Assembly: GCA_008931825.1 (NCBI GenBank) | Contig: QXVZ01008373.1 | Coordinates: 248,763 to 312,762, forward strand | Direction of reading: 5' to 3' | DNA from: Phallusia fumigata | Taxonomy: Eukaryota > Chordata > Ascidiacea > Phlebobranchia > Ascidiidae | Length of the DNA stretch: 64,000 nucleotides | Notes under the pieces: model-generated | The model's input: the letters and a program-made list of their open reading frames with translations, nothing else | The model's database searches: none | Told to the model about the DNA's origin: nothing | Shown: positions 12,653 to 33,943 of the stretch, in pieces | How positions within the stretch are numbered: position 1 is the first letter of the stretch | Layout: the number at the start of each line of letters is the position of its first letter | Program-made: the position numbers and the translations under genes

Positions 12653-13989
12653 TTATTCTGATGTTGCTTTTGTAAGGAAAGCAATAAGATCAGCTCTTTC
12701 ATTCTTTTTCTTGATTCCAGCAAAGATCATCTTTGTGCCTGAACACATTTTTTTCAAGGTTATCAAGTGGGATAAAACCACCTTTTCTTTTGCACATAAT
12801 TTTTGGAGGCAAAAAAATTACCACAGTCAACTGCACAAAACTAGCAAGAAAACCTGCTAAGGCTAAGTAATGTTACTGTTGTGATCAAAACAACTTTGAA
12901 TGTAAAGTGCAAAATAAATTAGAACGCTGAAACAACTTTAATTGGTATAAGGTAAGGCCAAAACACAGTGACCGCACATGTTTATGAAACTGTATTGATT
13001 AAAACTGAAGGTCTGTGAGAGAAACTGTCCAGCAATTAAATATTTTGTTGGTAATCATGTTTTTACTAACCTGGGATGTATTTCTTTGGGTTAGTCAGGT
13101 AAGTGTCCAAGGTGTCCGGACCCCAGGTAATACCTAAAAGCAAAAAGTAAAGTGCTTCACTGCAGAAACCCAAAGCACCAACATTTCATTACAGTTGCAC
13201 GAAATGATTGATTTTACTGCCAATTGGGTTCAACCAATAATTGGAAAAATACTTTATGCTTGATTAACTACTTTTGTTTTAATCCACCATTTGTCAAGCA
13301 CAGCATTCGGGTGTAAAAAAACAGCATATTCTTTGTGCCATGTTATTACGATTTTGTACAATTAAATACTAAACATAGATCCTTTCGCATACATGGAAAA
13401 TTTCATACAACAACAAATAATATGATGCATGTAGATTTTAGCTATAAAATTGTAATTTTAACATCATCATGCTTTGCCTAGGAAATATTTACACAGTTGA
13501 CAATGTGGAGCCTAGACTGTTTGTTTTAGGAGACGTGACTATATGAGGTACGCCATTAAAACATTGACTTCTCACTGTCAGGGCAAAGTCATTGAACATA
13601 TCGGATACATAACAATACTTTAAAACTAGTAGGGCAGTTATTTTAAACAGATAGTTGTTGTCAGTGATTAATAAAAGTGTTATTAATGCTACACTAAAAA
13701 TAAGCAGCTATTAAAATTGTTGTAATAGTATGAAAAAAAGTATTACCTTTGGATTGATTGGCTTTGGTGTAATCAAAGTTTTCGGCCTGACCAGTTTGTC
13801 TGCCAATTAGTCCATGAAGGTTGGGGCCTAATGAAACAATAATAAATCAAAATCTACAAGACCTAAAATTTAAAAAAAGTTCACTATCTTACCTGTTTTG
13901 TGGCCACCACCAGCAGTATAGGTGTGACATTGGGCACATTTCTGTACGAAAATCTTCTTGCCTTTTTCGTAATCGCCACCCTTGCCCAT
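12653..13989 (-). CDS. CYCS: Cytochrome c (somatic type), 4 exons
   Basis: Mitochondrial intermembrane-space electron carrier between complexes III and IV; also activates apoptosome assembly. Exons on the minus strand: 13989-13893, 13827-13747, 13133-13071, 12738-12653; phases join cleanly to 108 residues. The ATG gives [14 protein letters not shown]. The haem-binding CAQCH motif is at residues 18-22. [14 protein letters not shown] follows, and the axial Met is at about residue 84 in [12 protein letters not shown]. The protein ends in [11 protein letters not shown]. All signature residues are present, so it is a functional gene. It converges with TEX10. A minus-strand AATAAA sits at 12397-12402, giving a 3' UTR of about 250 bases; another overlaps the stop codon. 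Confidence 0.97.
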
Positions 13990-16698
13990 TTTTAATTAAA
14001 GAGTTGAAACAAACACAAAATTTGAAGTAAACGATTCTAAAATCTGTTGAAACAAAATTTGTTGCCTCAGTTACAAACAAACCATTTCTATTGTTACTCA
14101 CTATAGCTACTATTACTTCACAATCGCACGTAAAAACACGTTGAAAAGGACCAGTTAATCGTCTCTAAAAGCGAACCAAACTGCAACTAACGAATTTTTC
14201 CTCAGTTTAAATCAACCACCAGCTTCTGATGGTTATATACTGTCCAGCAATTACATAACAAATGATTAATTTCCACGATTTGTTCCTTTCATCGCTTTGC
14301 CATCTGTGAAACAGCTGGCTTACTCTACGTGACAAGCCGCTCGCTACTACGCGAAACGACCGCGTTCCCTCACAAGGTCGTGTGATTGCGTAATCACCAC
14401 TACGACGCCGGTCCTTTGTTACGGTTTGATGCGTTCGTCATTGACAAAACTTATCTCAAATTAAACAAAGTTTACTCTAAACGCTTAAAAAAAAGTTTTC
14501 ACAAAAACAAAGTTGTTGCAACATTTTGTTCAATGGTTCCGAACCGTTTTCATCAGTTGTGATGTCAGAGGGTTGCATCAGTTGGACACTACGTCACGTG
14601 GTCGTTACGTTTTCACTTCACTGGTGACGATAGTGTTTCGAAAGACCGGGTTCTTTACCTTTTCCACCCTGTGTTTTTTCCACATTTTGGTTTTGATTGC
14701 ATTTTGTCATTGTCCATTTCATTTGACTGTTTTGATTTATACTTATTTTGGTGCTCAGCAGGATTTGTTTGATTTCTCTGGTAGTTCTCGTTCACACTCA
14801 CACAGCCCACCGCTCAAATTTTAAAAAATCTGGTCCGGGAGCCAAAACGGTTACCCACCCCTGCACTTTATACTTTTTGTTTGCACGTATGCTTTGCCAC
14901 CTTGTCAATTAAACTTGTTTTAAAGCAGACTAATTTCCATTTACTTTCCGGTTTCATTTAAATACCAGCCAACCTATACGAAATTACCAGGGGTGGCCGC
15001 TACCTTGCCTGAAAAACCTGGCCGCGCCACCCGGCTACCACGTTCTCGACGCCTGTGCGCGAGTTCAAGTTATTTTTTATTATTTGCATGTTATAAAATG
15101 GGTTTAATTTGGTAATATCGCATTCGTGCCTAAAAGTGTAACAAAATATATATTTTTTAATTTCTCCCTTGTTCCTTAATGTTTTTTATCCAGCCAAAGA
15201 GTTTTCGAAGGCCGACATTTTATACATTTATAGCGGGTTCAAAGCTGGTTTGCTATGGCAATAAAACGATTTTTTAAGTACCTTTGCAGCAGTTAAGCGA
15301 CCGCGCAACCAGTTTTAATAGTATTTTCATGGCAGCGTTTTTTACCCGCAACCCATTATTTGAATTAAGTTGAGTGGAGTTTATTTCGCTTGGTGAAAGA
15401 AATCGTAGCGAAAATATTGCACCATAACAATCATCAAGCCGGAAACAGCTGCGCAACGTAGCTGAATCAAGATTGTACGCGCTGCAGCAACACCGTAGTG
15501 GTGTTATGAGGCGGGGGCTCACATCAGATGGTAAGTTTGGCGCAAAATGAGATTCAATACTGGGAGGGGGAACGTTGGTGGAACCAGTAAGGGGGGGGGG
15601 GGTCTAAGACTAATCACCCGTGTCAGGCAAAGAGGGTGGGGTTGGACAGGAAAATATACCACCGAAAGAAATCCGGTCGGATAGTTTCAAGCGCCGGAAG
15701 AAAACATCAAATTTCTAACATCAAAGTCGGAATTACAACGACATCAGCCTCCGCCAATCGATCGTCATCTACACAAAAATTACTCACAAAAGTCCCTATA
15801 CCCCCATAATAGATTTGCGCAACAGCATATTACCCGTTTTTATACGCCATTTGTTTCTTGCCGCTCATGTTAAACCACTCCAATCGGTATACAGTCTGAA
15901 ATTAAACAAACTTGTTATTGTCTGCGCTGGTGTTCAGCGAAGTTAAAACATGCAAATACATGTGCTCCTGATCGAGTTCTACTGAATCTATAAAAATCGC
16001 AATAATCGTCCATCCAAGTACTTGGTAAAAGTGTTTTTTTAGGAAAACAACGGCTAGCCGTTTAATATTTTTCTGTTTTTTGTTGGCGTGTTTTTACATG
16101 AGTAAAGTCTGAAACTGCCAGGTCCGCCTGTCGCAAGTCTGAAACTGTGGGTCCACTCGGTCCGCCCCTTTCAGGTCTAAAACTGCCGGACACGTCATCC
16201 GCAGTTTTATATTGGCACCTGTAGTACTTCTGAGCTGCGCGCCATGCAGTTTCAATGCAGTGATGACGATTTTTGTTTTTGTGTATATATATCTGTATGG
16301 CTCAAACTAGTTCACGCTGCCAATGTACCATTTTAAACCATAGTGAAGTTATCTTTGTATACAATGTTACCAGTCTGAATTCCCAACTAAAATTGCATTG
16401 CATATAGTTACATGTCTTGCCTGGATTCACATTCAGAAATCTCTCTTTTCCTGATCTGCCTCATTAGTGCAATAGTATTTAGGTGTAAAAATGTGTACCT
16501 GTATTTTTTCTTGCTAAATGAAGTTCCTCTGCTCCTCCAAACAAATGCATGGAGCTGCAGTTTGCAAAAAGTGGTATAATTTCCCCTTGCTTTTGCAGGT
16601 GTTGCCTTTAGCACCAATGTTTCAAATCTAAATTGAAACTTTAAGTTTGCCTTTTTTGGTTTTTCACTGTGCAAGGAGAATGTTTTGATTCTAACATA
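13990..16698. other. Spacer between the divergent CYCS and ZNRF genes
   Basis: Holds the CYCS promoter side (about 13990-14450, with more CpG dinucleotides). It also holds pieces of repeats: a hAT-like right end CCCACCCCTG near 14870, a left-end-like CAGGGGTGG at about 14989, a dispersed repeat at 15355-15540, a poly-G run near 15591 and a GTCTGAAACTGCC direct repeat at 16107-16215. A pyrimidine-rich acceptor-like site ending at about 16674 suggests a 5' UTR intron of the ZNRF gene. No additional coding gene is convincing. Confidence 0.5.
15355..15540 (+). repeat. Dispersed repeat, copy 1 of 2 in the window
   Basis: Contains AATTAAGTTGAGT, TTCGCTTGGTGA, CAGGCCGGAAA-like and AGCTGCGCAACGT blocks in the same order as 23910-24095. 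The two copies are diverged and no termini are clear. Likely a relic of an interspersed element. Confidence 0.65.
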
Positions 16699-19600
16699 AT
16701 GGGTGGAAAATTAAGTACCCCAAACAGCCCCACCAGCTCAAGGAGTGGAACTATTACCGAGCGCCCTCAGGCACCATCCGGCCTGACAGGACCAACTTCA
16801 TCCCGGTCGGCATCATTGACAGTTGGCTCCATGAACAGGGCACATCGGCACCAATTTCTACATTTTGACCCGGCATTGATAGAAGACAGCCCTGAATCTA
16901 TGGAAGCTGTTCGCTTGGCAAGAGCAAACTCAACTGATGCTGGACTAAGAATTCCCAGGACAAATTACCGTTGGCTTTATGCAAATAATGTGCAGGACAG
17001 TGATAGTTCACCAGAAGCTGATGCTGGGTCTTCAAGAGCCTTGCCGTCGATACCTGGTCGTCCAAATGTTTCTAGGTCTCTGCCACATTATTTCTTCAGC
17101 ACAGTACGAGGTTAGTCTAAATAAATTTAGCACATTTTTGTATTGAACGTTCTTTTTTTGCACCAGATAATATTGTTGTTTCATGAAGCTCCTTCCCGGA
17201 AGGGGACACATATTGTTTTTGGTCTGTTTTTTCTCAGGTTTGTCCACACATTTTGGCACTTGATGTTTGTCCAATTCAAATGAAATTTTTGCATGTGATA
17301 GATGGAGACCCTATAGCCTGAGTGGTTACCTCACTAGCCCCAAAAAAGTTAAAACTGTTTCTTATGTTTGGTATACATATCTGTACATAATATATGTACA
17401 TATTATGTACATATACATACACAGTTTCTTGTCTACTATGTCAAATAATAACTGTTCCAACTGTAAGACTGTTGTAACAATTAGAAACCAGCATGATGAA
17501 TAAATATTGGGAGTTTATCAAGTTACCAAGCGTCTATGACGAGAAGGGAATTCCACTATGATTTTTTCTTTGATATGGTTGAACCTGCATAAGTGGTAAA
17601 TTGGGTAATTATTTAACTTTATAGCCCCAGCAGTTACCCCACTAACCTAAAATAGGTCAAATTATAAAACAATGCTTGAATTAGATGAATGTAGACAGTT
17701 TGTATAACATATCGTTGTGGTGCATTGGTTGTTAACCCATTCTTGGCAGTTGCTTGCCCTCTAAAGTTTGGAGATTGAGTAATAGTTTGGTACAATCACC
17801 AACTCTTCTACTAAATTAAAAAAATGTACAAATTGAATAAAAATATCTCGTAATGTTCTGTATGTATATATTCACAGCATCCTACAACTAATCTAAAGCT
17901 ATGCATGGGTGATGCCCCATTCATTTCTGCAGGCGGAAACAATCATGTCATAAAAGCTTTGATAAATGTGTTACCCAATGTAAAATAAAAATACTGTTAA
18001 TTAGGTAATAGGGTTTAGAAATTTAAACATATTTGAGTAGTTCACCTATTTCTCTTAAATATATCAATAATTTGCCTGGCCAAAAATGTATTCTAAATGG
18101 CTTTATGAGCTACCGAAACTGTCTAAGCTCTGATATTGCCCCATGGCCCACAGTTGAATCTGCTTTTCCAACTAAAGTTAATCAAATTTAAATGAACAAT
18201 TTTAACAGAACTGCAGGAGGCAGATTGCTTAACAACAGAAGTCATTATATGCAGACCCCAATTAGGCTTTGTTCTGCCCACTCAGGATAAAAACACATTT
18301 TATGACATTTTAGGATTGTAGTGTGCTATGCTGTGCACACAGTTTGTTTGTTATTTCATGATTTACATTTTTTTACAAAGATTCCAAATGTCCTCTTTGC
18401 GGAAAGATGATTCCTGCTGAGGATGTTGAAGTGCATTTCGTGATGTGTTTAACAAAACCACGAGTCACATACAATGGTAAGGTGTTGCTTCAAACCGTAA
18501 AACACATGGGCAATTTACAAAAAATTACAATTGTCACAATGATTAGTTACCTATTTTGTTTGGTTTACAGGTTTTATCTTTTGTTAGTTTGCTAAGCTTT
18601 GCTGTAAAACAACCTCAGTAAGAGGTTGACAGTGGGCAAAGTTAGCAATCCTTTAAGGCAATTTTATTTGTTGCTAAGAAGATGTAAATTTTGATAATTG
18701 GACTGGTACACAGCAATTTCAAAAGCGGCCACAAACTAATTATATGGCAGACATATTGGCAATTTTGTCATGAGTTTCAGCTGTATTTTTAAGTTGTGCA
18801 GAGTGGCATAACATTGTAAATCTCAATGTTAGTACATTTAACGTTTATATATTACATACCTACATGACCAAATGATTTGCCTTATTAAGGCTTTAAAAGT
18901 GTCCTTTGGGGGTAGAATCTAATATTAATGATGTAGTAGTTGATGTAATTTTGTATTTATGCATATACAATTTGTTTCATTTAAACAACAAGCATGTCTC
19001 ATTAAACATTTTTGATCGAATACAAATGTTGTCGAATAAATTATTTATTAGCCTACCCTAGGGGTCTGGCTTTGAACTACATTTTGCTTCCTGGTTTGGG
19101 TATGACAAACTTAACAGCTTAATGGGCTGAAAAATACTAAAAATGTCATGCAATTATTATGGGCCCCCTTTTCTAAAGGGGAACACATCTTGTTTTCGCT
19201 CTGTTTTTATATTTTTTCTCCACCTGCAGTTTGTCTATGCACTTTTGACATTAAATGTTTGGCGGATTTAAATGAAACTTTTACAGCTGGCAGATATCAT
19301 CATGGCAATCAGTTTCCTTTTACCCCACAGCCTACCTTTTAACCCCCTAATATGGGTCATATATTAAACGATATGTGAATTTGTATAATTTTCACAGTTT
19401 GTAGAACATGCCATTGTGCTGTACCAAATTAATAATTTGACACTATAGCCGCAGTGGTTACCCCACTAGCACCCCTAAAATTGGTTAAATTATTAAACAA
19501 TGTCTGCATTTGTTGAAATTATTTATTTTAAGTATATTTAAGTATTTACCCTGTTAGCCCCCTGAAAAGGGTCAAACTATTAAACAATGTTAGAACTACA

Positions 19601-20519
19601 CAAAATTTGAACAGTTTAAAAACATGCATTACGGTACATTGTTTTGTTTACCCCGAAAGCCTCAAATGTTGACCTATGAGGCCTATAAAGTTTGTAGATT
19701 CAACCACAGTGGTGTTTCAGATTATATGAAACTTATGTATAATATCTGCTACAATTTAGACATGTATGTTGATTTGCATAATCCTCTATTTTGCTTGAGT
19801 GGGGACCTATTGGTTTTGCCTGCAGAAACAAAGCTGATGTGACCCCATGTAAAATTATATCCTTTATAAATTGAGTGATAGTGCATGTGATAAAAGCCAC
19901 CCTTCTGGTTTTACTTTTTTTACATACATGTTACAAGTATTTTAGCCTGATTTCTAATGTAGTAACTAGTAACAAGAGACAACATTGCATTGCACTATGA
20001 TCTTGGTTTTCAACTTCAGTTGATGCAATTAAAAACTTCTTTCATTTTGGTTCTTTTTTCATTTGCAGAGGATGTCCTTTCAACTGAATCTGGCGAATGT
20101 GCAATTTGTTTAGAAGATTTGGAAGAGGGTGACCCGATCGCACGATTGCCATGCCTTTGTGTCTACCATAAAACGTGAGTATAAAGTACAGTTCATTTTC
20201 CAGCTTTTTGAAGCTTGACCAAAAAATACTTTATAATTTAATGATAATGATGTACCTGTCCAAAAAAAAAAACTAATTCTTATGCTAAAGTATTTTGAGC
20301 AAAATGTATTAACCAAACAATGCAAATTACCTTGGGACTCTTATTTTTGGATCCAACATACTTTCAAAAATATTATAATTGTTGTAACTTTTATTTTTTA
20401 ATGCTGACTTTGGAATTGCATTTGTACCTTCTAAACATCTAACAACATGATGATGTTGCAGTTGCATTGATCAGTGGTTCCTAAAGAGTCAAACCTGCCC
20501 AGAGCACCCACCTGATTGA
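16699..20519 (+). CDS. ZNRF1/2: ZNRF1/ZNRF2-type zinc and RING finger E3 ubiquitin ligase
   Basis: Membrane-associated E3 ubiquitin ligase of the ZNRF family, acting on endosomal and plasma membranes. Exons: 16699-17110, 18381-18476, 20069-20174, 20462-20519; phases agree and give 223 residues (human ZNRF1 227, ZNRF2 242). The N-terminus MGGK is the N-myristoylation signal that defines the family and fixes the start. Residues about 5-135 are Ser/Pro-rich and poorly conserved. Exon 2 encodes the zinc finger (CPLCGKM...VHFVMCLTKPRVTYN). Exons 3-4 encode the RING (CAICLEDLEEGDPIARLPCL, VYHKTCIDQWF, CPEHPPD), ending at the family's usual C-terminus. Introns 1 and 2 each contain a copy of the unclassified dispersed element. 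ZNRF1 and ZNRF2 cannot be told apart here. Confidence 0.95.
17183..18060 (+). mobile_element. Unclassified dispersed element, copy B (ZNRF intron 1)
   Basis: Has the left module (CTCCTTCCCGGAAGGGGACAC, then the T-rich run and CACATTTTGGCACTTGATG), one or two degenerate 129-type units (CCCCAGCAGTTACCCCACTA at about 17630) and the right module (TTTCTGCAGGCGGAAAC, ATGTCATAA, TTACCCAATGTAA). More diverged than copy A. A short palindrome (TGTACATAATA / TATTATGTACA, 17382-17411) lies inside it. Confidence 0.55.
19156..19913 (+). mobile_element. Unclassified dispersed element, copy C (ZNRF intron 2)
   Basis: Left end ATTATGGGCCCCCTTTCTAAAGGGG, a short pyrimidine tract, TGGCGGATTTAAATGAAAC, about three degenerate 129-type units with CCCCACTAGC and TTAAACAATGT, and the right end AAAAGCCACCCTTCTGG at about 19905. 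Same module order and orientation as copies A, B and D. Confidence 0.6.
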
Positions 20520-23500
20520 GGTTAGAAGTTGGTAATTTATATTTGGTTTTAAAATATGATGTAAATTACTGAAAAACAAGAAAGCATCAAGAATATTGTA
20601 ACAATGTTTTACACATGATATTATTTGTGTTAAGTCATGTCAGACAATCATTCATGCTTTTAAGGATTACCATACATACATGCTGTGTATCATAGTCATA
20701 TTAAGCCACACAATTACTCACTAAACACAAGCGATAACAACCAAGCAACATTCTCGACTAAGGCGTAAATTTCAGACACTAAATAAATAATTCATTGCGG
20801 TAAAATGAAGCTATTCCGCTCCTCTTGAGAATTGAACATTTCCTGAATTGAAATAATCATCTATTGATTGTGTCCTAAGCCTGCGATCAACTTGTAATTG
20901 CAGTGTTGGCAGCTCATTGATTATCATCTGAAGCACACAGCTTACCCATAAAAAAAGTTGACCATGCACTAGTCCCTCTTACATCGACTTTAACTGTGTT
21001 TAACGGTTTAAACAAGTTTTGTTTTAATACCCGAACTTGTACAAATGCTTAAGTGGAACTGCTTTTAGGTTGGTAGCAGGCTAAGGTGTGGTACGGGTCA
21101 TAAATATGCATTTTATTAAGCACTTAAAAGCTTGTGTGGAAAGGGCTGCCATTGCTTGTTGCCTTTATTTTCAAGCCATGTTTGTTTTTGACCGCATTCA
21201 ATTTTTCTTAAAGATGTTAGAATAATACAGGTTGCTAAACCATTTGCATGTGACTTGTTAGTTTAGTTATATTCTGTTCTGCATCTTAGGCTGTGGATAA
21301 TAATCACAACATCATTAGAACATGACTGTAGGTTATGCAATAATGATGAAAATGTTAGCAGACAGCGGTGGTCTATGGCAGACCATTAAAAAGGTTAATT
21401 GGTATTCAGACAGGTCTTTATAGCTATTTAAAGTTATCTTAAAATAACTGCAATTTAATACCAATACACTTTATTTGCAGCACAGGAATTGGCCGACCAT
21501 AAACAGAAATCTTGCCACTGTGATTGAAAGCATTAGAAAATGGACTTGATTGTGTGTTGGAATTTTTTTAACATTTAAATGGTTAATCTAAAACATGTAT
21601 GTAAGATCCACTGTTCATAAACCATGTGTTTCAATCAGAATTGTAGGAATATTTTCATGCATAAGACTTTTCAGAAAGTATAAGCTATACAATGGTATCC
21701 AATTCGTCACACAGAATGGTATTTATAAAGTCACTATTCTGTTGTGAATTTTTTCAAAGTGGTTTTGTTTATTGTTTTAACTATTCTTTATTGCAATGTA
21801 AAAATTTGGACACCTAAAATCGTTGTGTGCGTTTACACTGCATTTATTTCTAGGTTATTGCTCAAATTTGCAAATTTGATGTTGTAAAAAAGAGGCTGGT
21901 CATTGTTATAACCTTGACTACTGTTTTATTGATGAAAATTTTCCCATTTTCTATTGGAAATGTTCCAAAATCAAAACTGTTACAACTGCAGCAAGTCACC
22001 TTAAGTTCAAATTATACAGGTTGCTTGCAAAAAATGTAGTACGTTTGATTAGTCAGTAAAACATGTGATTTGGTCATTTAAAACTATTTAAAATTTAAAA
22101 TTATGACATTCATGTTAACTAACTTTCTTTCACTAAAATACTGTTAAACAGTTTACTATTTTTATTCAGTGTTTTTCTGTTAAAGTGTGGTTTGCTTACT
22201 TTTAAAAACACTGGATTAGCATTTTGATACAATGCACATTTATACAGTAAATGATTTGACTTATGACTATGTCAATGTTATGCATAACAACTTCTCATGT
22301 TTGACACTTGGAAGCCAATCTCTTTGTGCAAGTTTAGCTTGTATTCTGTAACATAATGCATGTTATCACACAGAAACCTGATAAAAATATAATAAAACAC
22401 ACACATACATGCATAAAAGCAACAGTATAGGACATATTGCAAAGTGTCTATTTTAGTATTTTGATCATGACCTTGCTTTGATGTGGTATTTTTGTGAGTA
22501 ACATAGTAGTTCCAAGTATAACTTTGTTTATGTAATAAGCAGGAATTTTCTAGATTGGAAATGTTGCACATGAAAACAATTGTTTTACAAACTTTAAAAA
22601 ATTAACAAATTAGCCTTGGAAAGATTGCTTTCAACCAAACAGAATTTATAACTCCGGCTCAAAATTTGCATTTGTTTTGAATGTGTGCTATATAGGGCAA
22701 AAAAAATGTTAAACTGCTTCAAAAAACAAATTTTTCTGTTCAGCAATCGTGCCCCCCATCACTTGACTGTTGTTTGTGTTCGAACAAAAGAATTGTAGCA
22801 GCAACATACTGTTTTTATCTCAAGAATTGTTTTCTGTGTTGGAATTGAATTTGTCACTACCAACGAAATTTCTCTTATGTTTTTGTTTTCTTTTTTGCTC
22901 TGCACCAGCATGCATCCCTTTCAGACTGTTTCCGACAATCTGTTGAATTGTATCATGATTTCACTCTTTCTTATTACATTGATCTTATTTGAGTTTCTCC
23001 ATATACTAGTGAACTGATACTAAGACAGTCAAGTTAAATTTGCAACATATTCGATGCCAAGCTGTAACAAAAAGTTCATCTTGTTGTGAGAAATATTCAA
23101 ATTTACGACATTGCAAGTTTTGTGTTTCCAATCCAATGCTTACATGTATGGCTTTGGATCTTTAAAAGTGGATTAAAATGCATTTAAAAAAAACTTTCTT
23201 GAAATTAAGTTTTCAAGTAAAACTTACTCCTAATTTTAACGGTCGCTTACAAACTTTTTCCAAAGTTTATACCCTATCATTAAACGGACGCAACGATGCT
23301 TAAACAAGTACTTTTGTTCGGGCTTCTAAGAATGCCGCCACTCAGAACAATATTGTCACCAACCTGCTTTTATATTTTCTTGCATCTAGTATGCCACTGA
23401 GGTTTTTCGGAAGCGTAACTTTTGTTGAATTAAAATACAATTTGTACCAAAAAATGGCAGCAACCAAATTTCTACTGATGCAAGAAAACTTTTCTGCGTA

Positions 23501-23909
23501 TTTTTGTTTTTGCTGGAACTTCCTTGTTCTACTTAAACGAATTCAATCGGTTTTTGTCCTTTGTATGCATTTACCAGAAAAAGACGTGTTATTAGTTCTC
23601 CATCGTCTTTCTGTGTTGCTCTTTTTTCTATTTCCTGTTTTTTCGTTGATGTTCTTGGATTCGTTTGCCAAATGGTGAAACAGCTCATGTAAATAAATTT
23701 TCGACAGTCAACCTTAAGTATTTTTTGTTCTGTGAAGCTTAACTACGTTAGGTAAATACGTTTAGCAGGTTCCAAACACAAATTTTACTGTTTTCTTAGC
23801 TTTGCTTCCAAAGGATTTGAAAAAAATCCCTCCCCTAAACCCATACGACACTGCCGAAATCGCTGTCAGAAGGTTGTTACGGTGCTTTGATACATTTTCA
23901 ACTATTACG

Positions 23910-24095
23910 AGCCATCTAATTAAGTTGAGTTGAATTTACTTCGCTTGGTGAGACAAAACGTGGGGACACAGTAGTACTAAATCATACACCAGGCCGGAAA
24001 TAGCTGCGCAACGTTAGAACGTAATCGGGAGCAAAAAAGTGAAGGGCACAATTGGTGGGTCGAGGTTGAACGCGGTGCAGCTACACCGCAAATTA
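23910..24095 (+). repeat. Dispersed repeat, copy 2
   Basis: Shares AATTAAGTTGAGT, TTCGCTTGGTGAGA, GGCCGGAAATAGCTGCGCAACGT and a GCAGC.ACACCG tail with 15355-15540. Confidence 0.65.
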
Positions 24096-24248
24096 AATCG
24101 TATTTGGCGTATCTAAATAAACAGCATCAACCCACTGGTACTGTGAGCCCAATTGTTCGAAGTAGATTACGCATTAACGCGATTGATTAGCATGCAAGTA
24201 GAAAAGTAACAGCTAATCTTATGAAAACATTTGACAGAATTTAAACCG

Positions 24249-24425
24249 CAAAGATAGCCGAGTGGTTCGCGACTGCCTTGTGCTCGCAAGGTTGTGGGTT
24301 CTGATCCCGTATTGCTAAGTCATCTTAATTAACGTGTTTCCCTGAGCAAGAAACAGTTCCGGAACTGTTCCAACCAAGTGGTCCCCGCACGTTGACCCAA
24401 ACTGATGTCACCAACTAAAAAACCG
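24249..24425 (+). repeat. tRNA-derived SINE, copy 1
   Basis: The head looks like a tRNA: an A-box-like TAGCCGAGTGGTT at about 24255 and a B-box-like GGTTCTGATCC at 24297-24307, spaced as in a tRNA gene. An unrelated body follows, with CCTGAGCAAGAAAC, TCCAACCAAGTGGTCC and GTTGACCCAAACTGATG, ending in an A-rich tail. A second copy at 56925-57100 shares head and body, which identifies a SINE and not a working tRNA gene. Confidence 0.8.
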
Positions 24426-24948
24426 TAAAGTCAACAGAAATGCAATACAAACGCCTCCAGGAGGCGCTGGCGCCCACCTTGAAAACCACTGGCCTAATAC
24501 TTGGTTCGAACATGCCTAAAGTCATGATCTAGAAAGACTTCGATGATGGCACTAGCTGATCGCACTGAACCAAACCGGACCCAGACTGAGACAGCATTTT
24601 GATACCAGGCCTTGTTTGCAATAGACTGATAGCATGTCTGTGCCACCTGTTTTGAATTTTGGGATAAAGCAAGCAAAAACACATCCCCGATCAAAAGTTC
24701 TGAGACAAACGTGATTTGCGAGAACAAATGTTTTAACGAAAGTTTTTAATGGGAAATCAAGCAAAATGTGTGAATTAAAAAAATACGATTTCTGTAAAAA
24801 TCAACAAAATATTTGTCATGGTCCACTGGGTAATCGACCGGGACAATTAAGTCGCGAACCTCCATACTCGGGATAGGTATTTCAAGCGTTTATGTAGCTT
24901 TGATTTCGTAAAACAGGTTGTTGTGACAAATTTGGATCGTAAGTTACT

Positions 24949-33943
<8,995 letters not shown>

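Larger units (their letters stand above)
20520..24948. other. Spacer downstream of ZNRF and upstream of PCYT2
   Basis: The first 2-3 kb is AT-rich and probably includes the ZNRF 3' UTR. The only reading frames are short, and none has exon-like conservation I can recognise. From about 23.9 kb it holds a dispersed repeat, a tRNA-derived SINE and a hAT-like right end (ACCTTGAAAACCACTGG near 24480). The PCYT2 promoter and 5' UTR should lie at about 24500-24948. Confidence 0.4.

Noticed and set aside
14513-14824. 103-codon plus-strand frame
   Set aside because: Ends in sequence leading into a hAT-like repeat end (CCCACCCCTG); probably repeat-derived or chance.
22278-22571. 97-codon minus-strand frame in the ZNRF downstream region
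   Set aside because: No family resemblance or splice context; lies in the likely 3' UTR region.
23391-23678. 95-codon plus-strand frame upstream of PCYT2
   Set aside because: Phe/Leu-rich translation of T-rich sequence, no conserved feature.
24249-24325. A functional tRNA gene
   Set aside because: A and B boxes are tRNA-like, but the acceptor stem does not pair, a SINE body follows, and a second copy exists at 56925.
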